From Saccharopolyspora spinosa NRRL 18395 (GTDB lineage Bacteria > Actinomycetota > Actinomycetes > Mycobacteriales > Pseudonocardiaceae): a stretch of DNA of 64,000 nucleotides. Position 1 is the first letter of the stretch; the number at the start of each line of letters is the position of its first letter. The notes below the pieces were generated by a model. It saw nothing but the letters and a program-made list of their open reading frames with translations, was not told where the DNA came from and searched no databases. A program made the position numbers and the translations under genes. Location of the stretch: positions 1,004,658 to 1,068,657 of the forward strand of contig NZ_GL877879.1 in NCBI RefSeq assembly GCF_000194155.1. The letters are read 5' to 3'. Positions 1 through 9,856 of this stretch are shown here, piece by piece.

Positions 1-843
1 GATCCCAGCACCGCCAGAACCCAGAACACCACCAACAGCAACCGAAATCAGGCCGTCCGCCCCACTAGATGCCCGCACCGCGACCCACCAGGGCGGTAAC
101 ACACCACAACCCAGCGACCGGGCGAGGACAACCACCCGGCACCCGCACCACAACACACCACCCACAAACAATCCTCCCCCGGCGACAGAGCGAACCCTCA
201 CGCATGGTGTGTGCCGCGGACCCGACGATTGCCGGGTACCGAAGTCCCCGCCCTCACAGCCGGCGAGCACACAGGCCCGCGAGAACAGACCCAGCGCCGC
301 CAGAGGAGATCTCCAGGCTCTACTGGACCACCGGTCACGACCCACGCAAACCCCAACGATCTTGCACCAAGGGTGAGGCTTCAATCGCCAGCGTCCCACA
401 CCGCCGGGCACCCACCGCGATGACGAAAAGAGCACAGCACCGGGCGCCTCACCCATCACCCCACAACTCCCGGCCAACGGGGAACAACTCCATGCGATAG
501 CCGTGGCCGTGGCCGTGAAACACGACGACTCCACCGCGATACACCAGATCACCGAGGACAGTCCTGACCGATGCCCGCCTCACGCAAAGCCCGGATGCGA
601 CGCCACGCCCGCCAGGATGGCCCACGAACAGCCTCGTGATGAGCAGGTCATTCTTCCGCCCCAAGCTGATCATCCGCCCATCCCGCCGTCCGACGAGGCG
701 CCAATTCCAGCATGACGGCACAACAAGAGACACGAACATGAACAACAGTCACGACTGCCCCGAAAACCGAAAACCACTGCCCCAAAGTCCGTGACGACAG
801 ACACAAACCTTGACACACTCACACGCCCGTCAGGGGCTGCCCA
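1..843. other. No recognisable gene
   Basis: I see no supportable coding region. Short open frames on both strands are rich in Pro, Arg and Thr, as expected of non-coding high-GC DNA. On the minus strand a hydrophobic stretch (Leu/Val rich) opens towards position 1 and could be the start of a gene leaving the window, but I cannot support it. Confidence 0.5.
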
Positions 844-1101
844 GGGCTTGGTGACCTGCTCGCCGACGGGCTGATCGCCGAGGCAGGCGAAGGCGACGTG
901 CGCATCCACCCCCGACTGGACTCTTCGGGATTGGTCATGATCGAGATGAGCTCACCGTCAGGGCAGGCCACCTTCGAAGTGAACGCTGACCAGCTTGCGG
1001 ACTTCGTGAACGGCACCTACTACGTGGTCGCACCCGGTGATGAACACCGGTGGATGAACGTCGACGAGGCGCTGAGCCAGCTGCTCTCGCACAACCTGTA
1101 A
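844..1101 (+). pseudogene. SsgA/SsgB-like sporulation protein, C-terminal half
   Basis: The frame reads through DLLADGL, then a GDV-HPRLDSSG segment, IEMSSPSGQATFEV and PGDEHRWMN to a stop at 1101. That is the layout of the C-terminal half of SsgA-like proteins, which control septation in sporulating actinomycetes (family knowledge). The N-terminal strands expected upstream are missing, so the copy is 5' truncated. From the GTG at 898 the remainder is 67 residues. A second damaged copy lies inverted at 16102-16402 and differs at roughly a fifth of positions. Confidence 0.65.
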
Positions 1102-1278
1102 GAGCCCGGTTCTCCCGAAGCGCCGCACGCCAGGCTGCCGATCGCGGATCCTGGCGGCGCTGAACACCTGAAACTCCGCCACGCCGCGTCTCCGAGCCGT
1201 GAATCCACCCAGCCGAGTCGCAGCGCTGCATGCGGGGAATTCGTCGCCGTCGAATACGGCGTTGTACCGCTACCCGAA

Positions 1279-1640
1279 TTAGATCCAGCGGTTCGAGCCA
1301 TTGAGAATCCACGTGTCACCGTCGCGACGCGCGGTCGTCTCCAGCCCTCCCAAAACATCCGGGCAGCCGTGGGGCTCGGTCAGCGCAAACGCGCCGATCT
1401 TCTCAAACCGGCTCCTCTGCGACAGCCAGCGCGACCGCTGTTCTCCGGATCCGAGCGTGCTGATACTGCCCATCGCCAGCCCACTGTGTACGCCGAAGAA
1501 CGTCGTGATTGACGCATCTGCATGCGCAAACTCCATCCCGGTGAAGCGCGTCAGCAAATTGCTCGGCGCCTTGTCTGTCGAACGCGGATCCGCCCAGCTC
1601 AGAGGGCCGAGCTCGCGGAAGTCGTCGCACCCCTACTCGA
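1279..1640 (-). pseudogene. Acyl-CoA dehydrogenase fragment (copy 1)
   Basis: Minus-strand frames give ADPRSTDKAPSNLL, HADASITTFFGVHSGLAMG, IGAFALTEPHG and GDTWILNGSNRWI in the order found in the N-terminal and middle domains of acyl-CoA dehydrogenases, closest in style to glutaryl-CoA dehydrogenases. Both ends of the roughly 380-residue protein are missing and a frameshift lies near 1555. TEP is the FAD/substrate loop typical of the family. It converges on the Ssg relic at 844-1101; the same pair recurs inverted at 15745-16402. Confidence 0.7.
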
Positions 1641-1917
1641 GCGACTCCTGCACCGCTCCGTCGCGCTCACCCTCAAGGCCGTCAGCCGCATCGACTAGCA
1701 CTACACCTGCAACATCCACCCGCGCAGCGAGTACTTCAAGGCGATGGCCGCGAACAACCTGATCCCCATCAACGTCATCGACCTAACCGCCCATACCATC
1801 CCGTACTGGGAACTCCGAGCGAAGTCATCGGTGGCAACGGACATCGAAGACCCCTTCCTCACCGCCTACCGGGAGGGCAGCTTCCACTACCTTCTGATCG
1901 CTGCCGACCGCGTCTGA
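1621..1917 (+). pseudogene. Probable SAM-dependent methyltransferase C-terminus
   Basis: One frame runs from 1621 to a stop at 1917 and contains RSEYFKAMAANNL, IDLTAHTIPYWELR and GSFHYLLIAADRV, which resembles the C-terminal part of actinobacterial small-molecule methyltransferases. An in-frame TAG at 1696-1698 interrupts it and no SAM-binding domain is present. It overlaps the 5' end of the acyl-CoA dehydrogenase relic on the other strand, so an old junction lies here. The family assignment is tentative. Confidence 0.4.
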
Positions 1918-2136
1918 CCCGGAGCTCGTCCAACCGCACGCGGTGCCACGGTCCTCGAGATATGCGTCGAGGGCCGTGGTCCGAGAGGAGTTCGTGCAGG
2001 TGGCGCCTCGCCTGAAACCAACAGCGACCTGCAGCCGCTTCAGCGGGACTGTCAGCGACCACTTGTGCAGGTTCCAATACTCGGCGTTGAGCCGGTACGC
2101 CTGTTCGCACAACGGATCATCGTGACTAATCTGCAT
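1825..2136 (-). other. Possible unassigned coding remnant
   Basis: An ATG at 2136, preceded by a purine-rich stretch, opens a frame beginning MQISHDDPLCEQAYRLNAEY that looks protein-like for about 60 residues before composition turns arbitrary. I do not recognise it. It may be the 5' piece of a broken gene. Confidence 0.2.
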
Positions 2137-2205
2137 TGCTCTCTGTTCGCGATCGCCGCGGTCAGCGCTGTGTCCCGGCACGTTTTTATCGCGCTCAACC
2201 AGCTC

Positions 2206-2592
2206 GCCACCTCGACCTTCGGCTCACCGGCCGACGCCGGATCGCCGCCCGTATGATCGACGCACTACGTGAGCTGCCCGGCATCTCCGTGCCCGACATC
2301 CCACCCAGCTGCGAACCGTGGTACGCGCTCGCGCTCGTCTACCGACCCGACCAACTCGACGGCATCCCCCTCGCGACCCTGCCTGAAAGCACTCCACGCC
2401 GAAGGCTGCCTCGACGTCGACCTCCCTGGCTCCACCCGGCCGCTCAACGAACACCCCCTGTTCGACGCCCCTAACGAGCTGTTCCCGCTGCTCCCGGAAG
2501 GATGGCCGCGTTACCGCCCTGGCCAGTTCCCCCGGGCCGAACACCTCCACCGCCACACCCTCAAACTCCCCGTCCCCCACGACAACGACGAC
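2206..2592 (+). pseudogene. DegT/DnrJ/EryC1-type aminotransferase fragment (copy 1)
   Basis: Frames read ARMIDALRELPGISVPDIPP, PWYALALVYRPDQLDGIP and, after a one-base shift near 2385, KALHAEGCLDVDLPGSTRPL, then LFPLLPEGWPRYRPGQFPRA. This is the C-terminal third of a PLP-dependent sugar aminotransferase of the DegT/DnrJ/EryC1 family. The PLP lysine domain is absent. The last 140 bp (2453-2592) recur almost identically at 17411-17550, and the homology stops abruptly at 2592, where an antiporter fragment begins. Confidence 0.65.
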
Positions 2593-3080
2593 GCGGGTGG
2601 CCTTGCTCGGCTACGTGGTGAGCTTGGCGATCGCCGTGACGGCTGGCTTCTCATTCGGCGCGGCAGGCTGGGTGCATGATCCGATGCTGATCGCGGTGGC
2701 CTTGTCCGCGACGTCGCTGGGTCTGGTCGTCCCCGTGCTCAAGGACGCTGGGCGTGCGGACCAGGCGATGGGGCAAATGACGATCACAGCGTCCTCCGTG
2801 GCCGACTTCGCCGCGGTGGTTCTGCTGTCACTGCTCTTTTCCACGTCCGGCGGCAGCACCGGAGGCCGGCTCGTGTCGCTGATCGTCTTCGTCGCCTTCG
2901 TGGCCGCCATTGGGATGGCGGTGGCTTTGGCAGGGCGGTCGATGCGTCTGGGAGATCTATTCCTGCGGTTGCAGGACACCACCGCGGAGATCCGGGTTCG
3001 TGCGGCGGTCGTGCTGCTCGTGGCCTTCGTCGTGCTCGCCGAGGGATTCGGCCTCGAGAGCATCCTGGGCGCGTTCCTGA
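2593..3080 (+). pseudogene. CPA-type cation/proton antiporter fragment
   Basis: The frame encodes five or six hydrophobic helices with ALSATSLGLVVPVLKDAG, TITASSVADFAAVVLLSLLF and FGLESILGAFL, matching the central ion-exchange domain of CPA2-type Na+(K+)/H+ antiporters. It has no start of its own and stops short where an antisense recombinase fragment begins near 3085, so both ends are rearrangement junctions. Confidence 0.65.
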
Positions 3081-3084
3081 ACCT

Positions 3085-3346
3085 CACAGGTCTTGGCGAC
3101 GATTTGGCAGAGGCTGACGCCTTGGTCTTTGAGCAGCCGGGCGTATTCGATTTTGTCTTCGGGGTGGGTGACGGGACGGCCGATGCGGCGGTCGGCGGCT
3201 TCGGCGACGGCGCGGGCGTGTGCGGCGCGTTCGGCGGTGAAGGTGCGTTCCAGGAATGCGATGCGGCACATGGAACGGTCGCCGGAATGATCGGCCGAGG
3301 TCGTAAGATCCAGGAGCCTCCGCCGATCGGCTTGTTCCGCTTCCAA
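3085..3346 (-). pseudogene. Site-specific recombinase C-terminal fragment
   Basis: On the minus strand ERTFTAERAAHARAVAEAAD, then RRIGRPVTHPEDKIEYARLL and VSLCQIVAKT resemble the C-terminal linker and helix-turn-helix of serine resolvase/invertase proteins. It is cut off inside the HTH at about 3085 and has no catalytic domain. Confidence 0.4.
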
Positions 3347-3426
3347 TGAACTGGAACGGCTTCGCCGCGCCGGTCACAGCGATCACCCACGGGTCGACCG
3401 CTCGGTGTGGCGGCGGCTCGCGGGGC

Positions 3427-5688
3427 TCAGCTGTGCGCTGCGGGTGCCGCGGTCTGGGTGGTGTCGGCGGTGAGGTGGTCTTGCAGCCGGGCATGGCGGA
3501 TTTGGTAGACCGCGCCGGTTTGCCGTAGCACGCCTCGCTGGTAGGCGTCGGTGAGGAATGCTTGGACCCGCCAAGGCAGGCGACCGGTCAGCGGCAGCCA
3601 CCCCCGCACCAGAATCAGCCAGTAGATCCAGGCGCTTGTGGCGCGCACGCTCAGAAACATAGCCGCGAGCGCGACCGGGGGCCAAACGTAGGAACTAAAC
3701 ATCGCCCAGGCCCCGAGTCCGCTTAGGAGGGCGACGGTGAGCATCTTGCGGATGGCGTTTCGTCGGTCCCAGGCTAGTGATTGCGCGGCGCTGGCCACGT
3801 CAGAGACGTCGGTGGGTGCCTCAAGCCCGAACGCGAGCGCAAGCGCGGGTCCACCCACCAGAGCGGCCGGGAGCCCGAACGAGAGTCCGGACTGGAGCGC
3901 CCACGCGAGCCCGGACGTGAGTGCCTCTATGACGGCGGCCGCGAGCCCAATGCCAAGCCCAGCCGCGAGGCCGGCCGCGAACCTGCTGGCGACGATCCGG
4001 GCCCGGGTCTGAAGGCGGGCACGTGTTGGCCGGGGACCTTCGCTGCGAGGCCCGACGAGTCCGGCAACGAACGCGGCCGCGAGCCCGAACAGAAATCCGC
4101 TACCGAGCCCGATCCCGACCGCGAGCACCGATCGGTACTTGGCAAATAGGAGCTCCACGACCAATAGGAGTCCCACGATGGCGCTGATTATGAGTCCGAC
4201 CGCGAGTCCGCGGATGACCCCGCCGAAAACGGATCGCGGCGTGCCACGAGGGCGTTCGCTGCGGAACGCTCTCGTGAGCCCGACCGTGAGCGCGCTTGCG
4301 ACCGCGACCGCGAACCCGTACACGAGCCCGAGTGCGAGCACGAAGCCGAACTCGACGCTGCTGAACGCGCTACTGAGCGCGCCGCTGAGCACGAATGCCA
4401 ACCCGAAGACCAGCCCATCAGCGAGGGCGAAAATGAGGGTGCGGTGCCATCGGGGGATGGTGTCGCGGAGTTGCCACCATGCCAGGTCGCGGGTGCCTGC
4501 TTTGTCGAGGTGGCCAGCGAGGTAGGTCAGGTACCGGTGGGCGCGGTCGTAGGTCCACCGTGGTCGGGTGCTGTCTGGTTGGTCGGCTTGGTAGACGGTG
4601 GGGATGAACGCGGCCAACAGGCGGTCCTGCAGGGCCGGTGAGGTGGGGAACCGGTTGGTGTCGAGCAGTTCCGTGGGGTCGTGGCCGGGGGTGTCGCTGT
4701 AGATGGTGCGGGCCAAAAACACCATCAACGGGTTGGTCAACACGTGGCGCAGTGTGGCCGGGCCTGGGCCGTGCGGTTCGGTGCGCATCCGCTGTAGGAC
4801 CGGGTCCCAGATCCCGGTGCGGCGTCCGGCAGTAGTGCGGGGTAGGTAGTCGGCCAGGTCGTCCTGGGTCAACTCGTCGAGTTCGACGACGGCGGCTGCG
4901 GTGAGCACGTCCGCGCCGTGCACTGCGGTGGTGTACTGCTCGACCCGGCTGGTGATCACCATCGGGGATTTCGGGGCTGTGTTGAGCTGGCGTAGCGCGG
5001 CGGGATGCAGCCCGGCATCGATTTCGTCGAAACCATCCAGAATCGGCAGAACCCAGCCGGCGTCGATCAACGCGGCGGCTCGGGTCGGCCCACCCTTGTG
5101 GACAGGGGCGGCCAAACCTGGGTGGTCACGGGTGAGTTGCCCGGCCAGCCAGGCGTACAGTGGTGTGGTCCTGGGGTTCCAGGAGCCGACGCTGACGATG
5201 ACCGGCACCGGCTCACGTGGCTGGCGGGCTTTCAGCAGGTCCAACGCCAGGTGGGCGGCCAGCACGGTTTTCCCGGCTCCGGCTGGGCCGAGGAGGACTA
5301 CCCGGCCGGACGGGATGCTCCGGTAGATCTCCGCTAGTTGCTCGATACTCCCGGTCAGGGCCAAAGGTTCGGCGGGGGCTCCGACTGGGAGGCGGCGGAT
5401 GTTGGCCCAGTGATCGGCCAGCTCCGGGGTGGGGCGCCAGCGCACCGGCAACGGCGCGGGGTCATGGACCCGGCGGTGGTTTTCTTCCCGTTGCCATAGT
5501 TTCTGTACACCCTGGGCCAGGCCCTCGGTCCACTTGTCTACCTCGGACTGGGTGAGGGTCCCGGTGGTGATGACGACATCGCCAGTAATCGAGTGGGCCT
5601 GCACCACTGGACCACTGACCACGCCGCTGACCTCGTTGTGCGCGGCCGCTGGCGAGTGCTTCGACACATTGTCGCCGTCATCACCCAC
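3427..5688 (-). CDS. NACHT-type NTPase with polytopic C-terminal membrane domain
   Basis: From the GTG at 5688 the protein is 753 residues; an in-frame start at 5868 would add 60 residues that look non-coding, and a GTG at 5667 is also possible. About residue 130 carries the P-loop GPAGAGKT, followed some 80 residues later by a Walker B LPILDGFDEID, the acidic signature of NACHT/STAND ATPases. The N-terminus has a Val/Gly-rich VSGVVSGPVVQAHSITGDV segment. Roughly residues 430-720 are a run of Gly/Ala-rich hydrophobic helices with repeated AFGL- and ALAFGL-like patterns. STAND NTPases act as nucleotide-dependent switches, some in defence or signalling; the trigger here is unknown. It stands alone between relics. 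Confidence 0.75.
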   Translation of the reverse strand: MGDDGDNVSKHSPAAAHNEVSGVVSGPVVQAHSITGDVVITTGTLTQSEVDKWTEGLAQGVQKLWQREENHRRVHDPAPLPVRWRPTPELADHWANIRRLPVGAPAEPLALTGSIEQLAEIYRSIPSGRVVLLGPAGAGKTVLAAHLALDLLKARQPREPVPVIVSVGSWNPRTTPLYAWLAGQLTRDHPGLAAPVHKGGPTRAAALIDAGWVLPILDGFDEIDAGLHPAALRQLNTAPKSPMVITSRVEQYTTAVHGADVLTAAAVVELDELTQDDLADYLPRTTAGRRTGIWDPVLQRMRTEPHGPGPATLRHVLTNPLMVFLARTIYSDTPGHDPTELLDTNRFPTSPALQDRLLAAFIPTVYQADQPDSTRPRWTYDRAHRYLTYLAGHLDKAGTRDLAWWQLRDTIPRWHRTLIFALADGLVFGLAFVLSGALSSAFSSVEFGFVLALGLVYGFAVAVASALTVGLTRAFRSERPRGTPRSVFGGVIRGLAVGLIISAIVGLLLVVELLFAKYRSVLAVGIGLGSGFLFGLAAAFVAGLVGPRSEGPRPTRARLQTRARIVASRFAAGLAAGLGIGLAAAVIEALTSGLAWALQSGLSFGLPAALVGGPALALAFGLEAPTDVSDVASAAQSLAWDRRNAIRKMLTVALLSGLGAWAMFSSYVWPPVALAAMFLSVRATSAWIYWLILVRGWLPLTGRLPWRVQAFLTDAYQRGVLRQTGAVYQIRHARLQDHLTADTTQTAAPAAHS

Positions 5689-6338
5689 GCCCTCATGATC
5701 GCAGAGGACTGGGTTCAGGCTGGTACCAGCATCCGAATTCGTTGGCACTCGCCCTGGGAAACACCAGGTCGCCCGTGCAAGCGACCTCAAGAAGACGTGA
5801 CAGGCATGCCGGAATGGCGGCTGATCACGATGCTGCCCATGATCGCCGCAGTCTCTGTCGATGGTCACTGCCTATGCGGTCAGATCGGCGTGGTGCACGC
5901 CCTGGTCCGCCACGGTGGCGAAGGGGCCAGGTCGGGCGATGCCGCTGCGGGGTTACCCGCGGACTGGGTTCCCACCGTGGCCCCAAGGGCACCGGCCCTG
6001 CGGGTGATCGACGCGCGCCACCATGTGTCGATGACCGAAGTGGACTGCATGGATGTCCGAACTCCTGTGCACGTCGGGTGGTGATTCGTTCTTGTCCGTC
6101 GTATCTCGGCTTCCCGGGGTGACATCCGCATCGCGGGTGGAGCCTTCTACGGCATCGCCGGCGACGCAGGCGCCGGGGCCCTCGTTATGTGAAACAGTGT
6201 CGGTTATCCTCGACCTGAAGACACGGGTTGCGTGGCCGGTCGGATGCCATAATGACTTCATCAGTAGTGACGTCACCAGAGGCGGCGGTGTCGTGCAGGA
6301 CGACGCGGGCCGCGGTCTGCTAGGGAGTAGGTGCGCAG
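5689..6338. other. Intergenic region, no gene recognised
   Basis: This 650-bp stretch separates the divergent NACHT and CAP genes. It should hold both promoters, but I could not single out a convincing -35/-10 pair. Short frames in it have no recognisable content. Confidence 0.4.
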
Positions 6339-6887
6339 TTGCCCCCAAGCCGCAAACGCAAGCGGCGCGATGGAACGGTCGTCAAGTTCCGCGCCCGATC
6401 ACAATCGCCCCGCCAGGCAACGCCGGCTATATCCGAGAAACCGGAACCGGATCTCGGACCGGAGCACCCCTCGGCACTCGCTGCCGTGGTGGGGAGCACC
6501 GCTCACCAGAAGAAGAACGAGGATGCGGTGGTACGGCTGGTCAACGCGGCCCGGGCACAAGCGAATGTGGCGCCGTTGCAGACCGACGAGAGGCTACGCA
6601 CCGCCGCCCGAGACCACAGCAAAGACATGGCACGGCGTGACTTCTGTGCACACAACAACCCCGACGGGCTCACCCCGTCCGATCGGATGCGCGCGGCCGG
6701 CTACCCACAACCCGGCGCCGAGAACGTCGCCAAAGGCCAGAACAGCCCCCACAGCGTGATGCACGCCTGGATGAACAGCCCCGGACACCGCGCCAACCTG
6801 CTCAATCCCGAGTTCACCACCATAGGAGTCGGCGCCTACTTCGGCCGCTCCGACGGCCCATCCTGGACCCAGAACTTCGGCTACTGA
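6339..6887 (+). CDS. CAP (SCP/PR1-like) domain protein
   Basis: A TTG start at 6339 gives 182 residues; a GGAG lies about 11 bases upstream. Residues 62-182 form a CAP domain: VRLVNAARAQANVAPL, a DHSKDMARRDFCAH segment with the putative ligand His, then AENVAKGQNSPHSVMHAWMN, SPGHRANLLNPEFTTIGVG and the terminal WTQNFGY. CAP proteins in actinomycetes are usually secreted. Here the N-terminus starts with a basic PPSRKRKRRDG and shows no clear signal peptide, so either the true start lies elsewhere or the export signal is lost. Function is unknown beyond the fold. Confidence 0.8.
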   Translation: MPPSRKRKRRDGTVVKFRARSQSPRQATPAISEKPEPDLGPEHPSALAAVVGSTAHQKKNEDAVVRLVNAARAQANVAPLQTDERLRTAARDHSKDMARRDFCAHNNPDGLTPSDRMRAAGYPQPGAENVAKGQNSPHSVMHAWMNSPGHRANLLNPEFTTIGVGAYFGRSDGPSWTQNFGY

Positions 6888-7217
6888 CCGCCAAGGAGGC
6901 GCCGGCCGGGCTGTCCGACACCCAAACGAACGTTCGTGGGTCACTCCGGACCGCGAAGTGTTTCCCAGGTGGGGTGTGTATCGCTTGTCGTGTCCGCGCC
7001 AATGTTCTGCTGTCGGGGGTTCGCGATACGGTCCGGACCATGCGGATCGGCTACGACGCCAACTCGGCTACAAACCTTTCCACGAATGTGGAATATACGT
7101 TCGATATGCTCCCCTGCCAGTCGGCAGGGTTCGGCTATCACGGTCTTCTCCGGAACCGTCCTACACTGAACGCGCGGTCCCATCACGGTCGCTGGGGCTG
7201 TCGCCGCGCATCGTGAT
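6888..7217. other. Intergenic, possible small GNAT relic
   Basis: Around 7040-7130 one plus frame reads DHADRLRRQLGYKPFHECGI, reminiscent of the C-terminal helix and strand of a GNAT acetyltransferase, but it is too short to name. Nothing else is recognisable. Confidence 0.2.
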
Positions 7218-7545
7218 TCAGTACACTCCCGTGCCCCCATCATCTATCCCGGGCCCGTTGTTGGGGCTGTCCATGTCTTCGCGTTCTGCTCGGAGGATGT
7301 CGGATAGTGCCTCCAGGCAGCCCCGGCCCGCTTCTCCGAGGTTTGGCGGGGCTTCGAGGAAGCCGACTGCGAACATGTTCCGCTCCGACGGGCTCACCTC
7401 GGGGTAGCGGACTGCCACTCGGGCTGCAAAGCGGCTTGCTTCGTCGAACGTGCCTGGGTCGGTCTCGCGCGCGAGCCACGTCTCCGCATACCACTGCGCG
7501 ATCTCGCTGAGAAAGATCGTCGGCAGGACCTCGCCGAAGTCGTCC
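7218..7545 (-). pseudogene. Unrecognised protein, 5' truncated by IS30 fragment
   Basis: About 109 codons ending at 7218 read as a soluble, Glu-rich protein (EVLPTIFLSEIAQWYAETWL, then YPEVSPSERNMFAVGFLE). Its upstream codons run into the IS30-type transposase on the opposite strand near 7545, so the N-terminus is lost. I do not recognise the family; it could be a small immunity-type or DUF protein. Confidence 0.45.
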
Positions 7546-8266
7546 TGGAGTGGAGCCCGGAACAGATCGCCGCGCACCTGCGCAAACCTACCCGGACCGG
7601 CCGGACTGGCATGTCTGCCACAAGACGATCTACCAGGCGCTCTACGCGCCCACCACGCTGATCGATCACCGCCCGGCGGTCGTCGGCGAACGCACGCGGA
7701 TCGGGGATCGGGAAGGTGATCTCATCGTGGGACGCGGCAATCGGTCCGCGATCGCCACCCTCGTCGATCGCGCCAGCCGCTACCTGCACTTGGTGCACCT
7801 GCCGCTCAACCACGGCGCCGAAGCCGTCCGGGACGGGCTGATCTCCTTGCTGGGCGGGATACCCGAGGCGGGCAGGCTCACGCTGACCTGGGACCAAGGC
7901 TCGGAAATGGCCCTGCACAACCAGATAGCGCCCCTGCTGCGTGAGGGCGTGTTCTTCGCTCATCCCGGCAGTCCGTGGCAGCGCGGCACCAACGAGAACA
8001 CAAACGGCCTGCTGCGGCAGTACTTCCCCAAACGCACCGACCTATCGGTCCACACACCCGCGGACCTGCAAGCAGTTGAGGAACGGCTCAACCACAGGCC
8101 CCGCAAGATTCTGCGATGGCAGACACCCGCTGAAGTCTTCAACCTCGCTCTGACATCATGCACCCAGTCACCGTTGCGACGATCACGCGGATCCGCCTCC
8201 GGGCGAATTCTGACCTCACCCCGCGACGATCATGAGGCGGCACCGACCGGCGACCCACATCGGTGA
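7545..8266 (+). pseudogene. IS30-family transposase, 5' truncated
   Basis: After a remnant WSPEQIAAHLR and a one-base shift near 7585, the frame reads YPDRPDWHVCHKTIYQALYA and then the DDE core: GDREGDLIVG, IATLVDRASRY, LTWDQGSEM, and GTNENTNGLLRQYFPKRTDL with the catalytic Glu. The usual ending NHRPRKILRW..PAEVF is present near 8140; beyond it the frame drifts. The N-terminal helix-turn-helix third is missing, so it is inactive. I could not define inverted repeats. Confidence 0.8.
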
Positions 8267-8354
8267 ACAGGTCAGCGAACATCTCATCCGGGAACAACGC
8301 GAAGCACTCCCGGTGCAGCACACCGTAGATCGAATCCGCCGGGGAGAGACACAC
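8217..8354 (-). pseudogene. IS1182-like transposase N-terminal scrap
   Basis: A minus frame reads YGVLHRECFALFPDEMFADLFTD.VGRRSVPP in pieces, like the N-terminus of IS1182/IS5-type transposases, then shifts frame. It has under 50 codons and no catalytic residues. Confidence 0.4.
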
Positions 8355-8439
8355 CGATCCTTAGCCACCCAAAACACCAGCCACCTAGCACGCCGAGGGG
8401 CGCCCAGCGAACCCACTCGTCCATAGCCCCTCCCCCAGA

Positions 8440-8600
8440 CACGCGGCGAAGAACGCCGAGATACTCATCCTGCGGCACGAGGTCACGGTGCTACGCAGAC
8501 AGGTCACCGCGCCGAAGCCTGCTGACCGGATCGGGCGTTGCTGGCCGCGCTCGCTCGGCTCCTGCCTCAGCGACTCCGCGGCTACCTGACCCCCGGATAA
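8440..8600 (+). pseudogene. Integrase-core transposase N-terminal scrap
   Basis: The frame AEILILRHEVTVLRRQVTAP is the N-terminal helical motif of the DDE integrase-core transposases that recur in this window (16540, 20574, 39252). The copy loses frame within 50 codons. Confidence 0.5.
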
Positions 8601-8609
8601 CTTCGAAGA

Positions 8610-8736
8610 GCCACAAACTTTCCCGCCGCAGGATCGCGCACTTCTCCCCATTCGGGGCGTTCTCATACTCCGCGACGATCGCCAGCTTGTACTCCAGCAG
8701 CCTTGTACCCCGGATCCGAACGGTCTCCATGTACAC
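8610..8736 (-). pseudogene. IS3-type OrfA N-terminal scrap
   Basis: Begins TRLLEYKLAIVAEYENAPNG then KCAILRRE, a pattern found at the start of helix-turn-helix OrfA proteins of IS3-like elements. Truncated after about 42 codons. Confidence 0.45.
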
Positions 8737-8802
8737 CGAAAAGGCCAGGAGACTACGGATATTCGCTTTCGGCGGGAACGGCTCATCCGGACACTCAACA
8801 TC

Positions 8803-9837
8803 GTGACACCAGACATGGACCGCCTGGAGCGTGACCTCTGTTCAGCGGCCGGGGACGGCCTGACCTCAGACGAGATGGGTGAGGTCATCTCCCGCACCAT
8901 CGTCGGCCTGGTCGCACACGACTCCCTCCACGTGTGCTGGCGGAACCCGAATACGAACATGGCCTCATTCGGATTCTGGCATCGGCTTACCGCGAAGATC
9001 GGCCGAGCACAGATGATCAACTTGTACTCGGGCCAGCAGCCGGCCCATCCTGCCGAGCAGGCACACCGAGGCGTCCTGGCGCAGGTGGTGAACGCGCGCG
9101 ACCGGATTGCGTACAAGATCCTGCTGGACAACGGGTTCGGCAGCGAGTTGCGTCTGCTCCTGCGGGGCTCCCACGGGACGTGGGGAACACTCGTGCTGTT
9201 CCGGGAGCAGGGCGGTAGACCCTTCGAACAAAGCGATGTGGACCGCGTCGCGCAGCTTGTCAAACCACTGGTGGCGGCGTCGCGGAGCTACATCAGGGCA
9301 ACCCCCCTGCGTCCACCGGACCGGGACCTGCCCCCAGGAGTCATCGTGGTGGGTGCCGATCACGCGGTACGCGGGATCACTCCTGAGGGGCACGCGTGGC
9401 TACGTGAAATACGTCTGCCAGGGTCACTGGCCAAGCCCGAGTGGGCAGCGACAGCTCTCTCCAGCGAGGTGGCGATGGCCAGCCGGAGGTTCGTACGTGA
9501 CCCAACAACACCGCGCCCAGTGGCCTGTTTGCCCTCGGCATACGCCGGACGTTGGGTCAGCGTCCAAGGCCAACCTCTCAACGCGGATGGCACGGGCGAC
9601 GTAGCCGTGATCATCCAGGCGGCTGGTGTGGAACTGCTGCCCGCCCTGTCGGCCTGGTACGACGTCACTGCCAGAGAGCGCACCATCATCGACCAACTCC
9701 GCGAGGGCATACCCGCCAAGCAGATCGCCCGACGGCTCGACTTGTCGGTGCACACCGTGAACGATCACCTCAAGGCCATCTACCGGAAAATCAGCATCAC
9801 CAGCCGCGAGGAGATCATGGTTGTGCTGTCTCGTTGA
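8803..9837 (+). CDS. LuxR-family transcriptional regulator
   Basis: The gene encodes 344 residues from a GTG at 8803 (an ATG at 8815 is also in frame). The C-terminal 60 residues are a LuxR/FixJ helix-turn-helix: LTVxARER-like TARERTIIDQLREGIPAKQI then ARRLDLSVHTVNDHLKAIYR. The N-terminal 280 residues are a GAF-like sensing region with no receiver aspartate or LuxR autoinducer signature that I can identify. It converges on the secreted esterase gene with a gap of 19 bp, so it need not control it. The upstream 200 bp is filled with transposase scraps, which may have displaced its original promoter. Confidence 0.85.
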   Translation: MTPDMDRLERDLCSAAGDGLTSDEMGEVISRTIVGLVAHDSLHVCWRNPNTNMASFGFWHRLTAKIGRAQMINLYSGQQPAHPAEQAHRGVLAQVVNARDRIAYKILLDNGFGSELRLLLRGSHGTWGTLVLFREQGGRPFEQSDVDRVAQLVKPLVAASRSYIRATPLRPPDRDLPPGVIVVGADHAVRGITPEGHAWLREIRLPGSLAKPEWAATALSSEVAMASRRFVRDPTTPRPVACLPSAYAGRWVSVQGQPLNADGTGDVAVIIQAAGVELLPALSAWYDVTARERTIIDQLREGIPAKQIARRLDLSVHTVNDHLKAIYRKISITSREEIMVVLSR

Positions 9838-9856
9838 GGTCGACTGGTCAAGCACC

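Noticed and set aside
3427-5688. Confident assignment as an antiphage system
   Set aside because: A NACHT domain alone does not prove defence; no partner genes or nuclease domain are seen.
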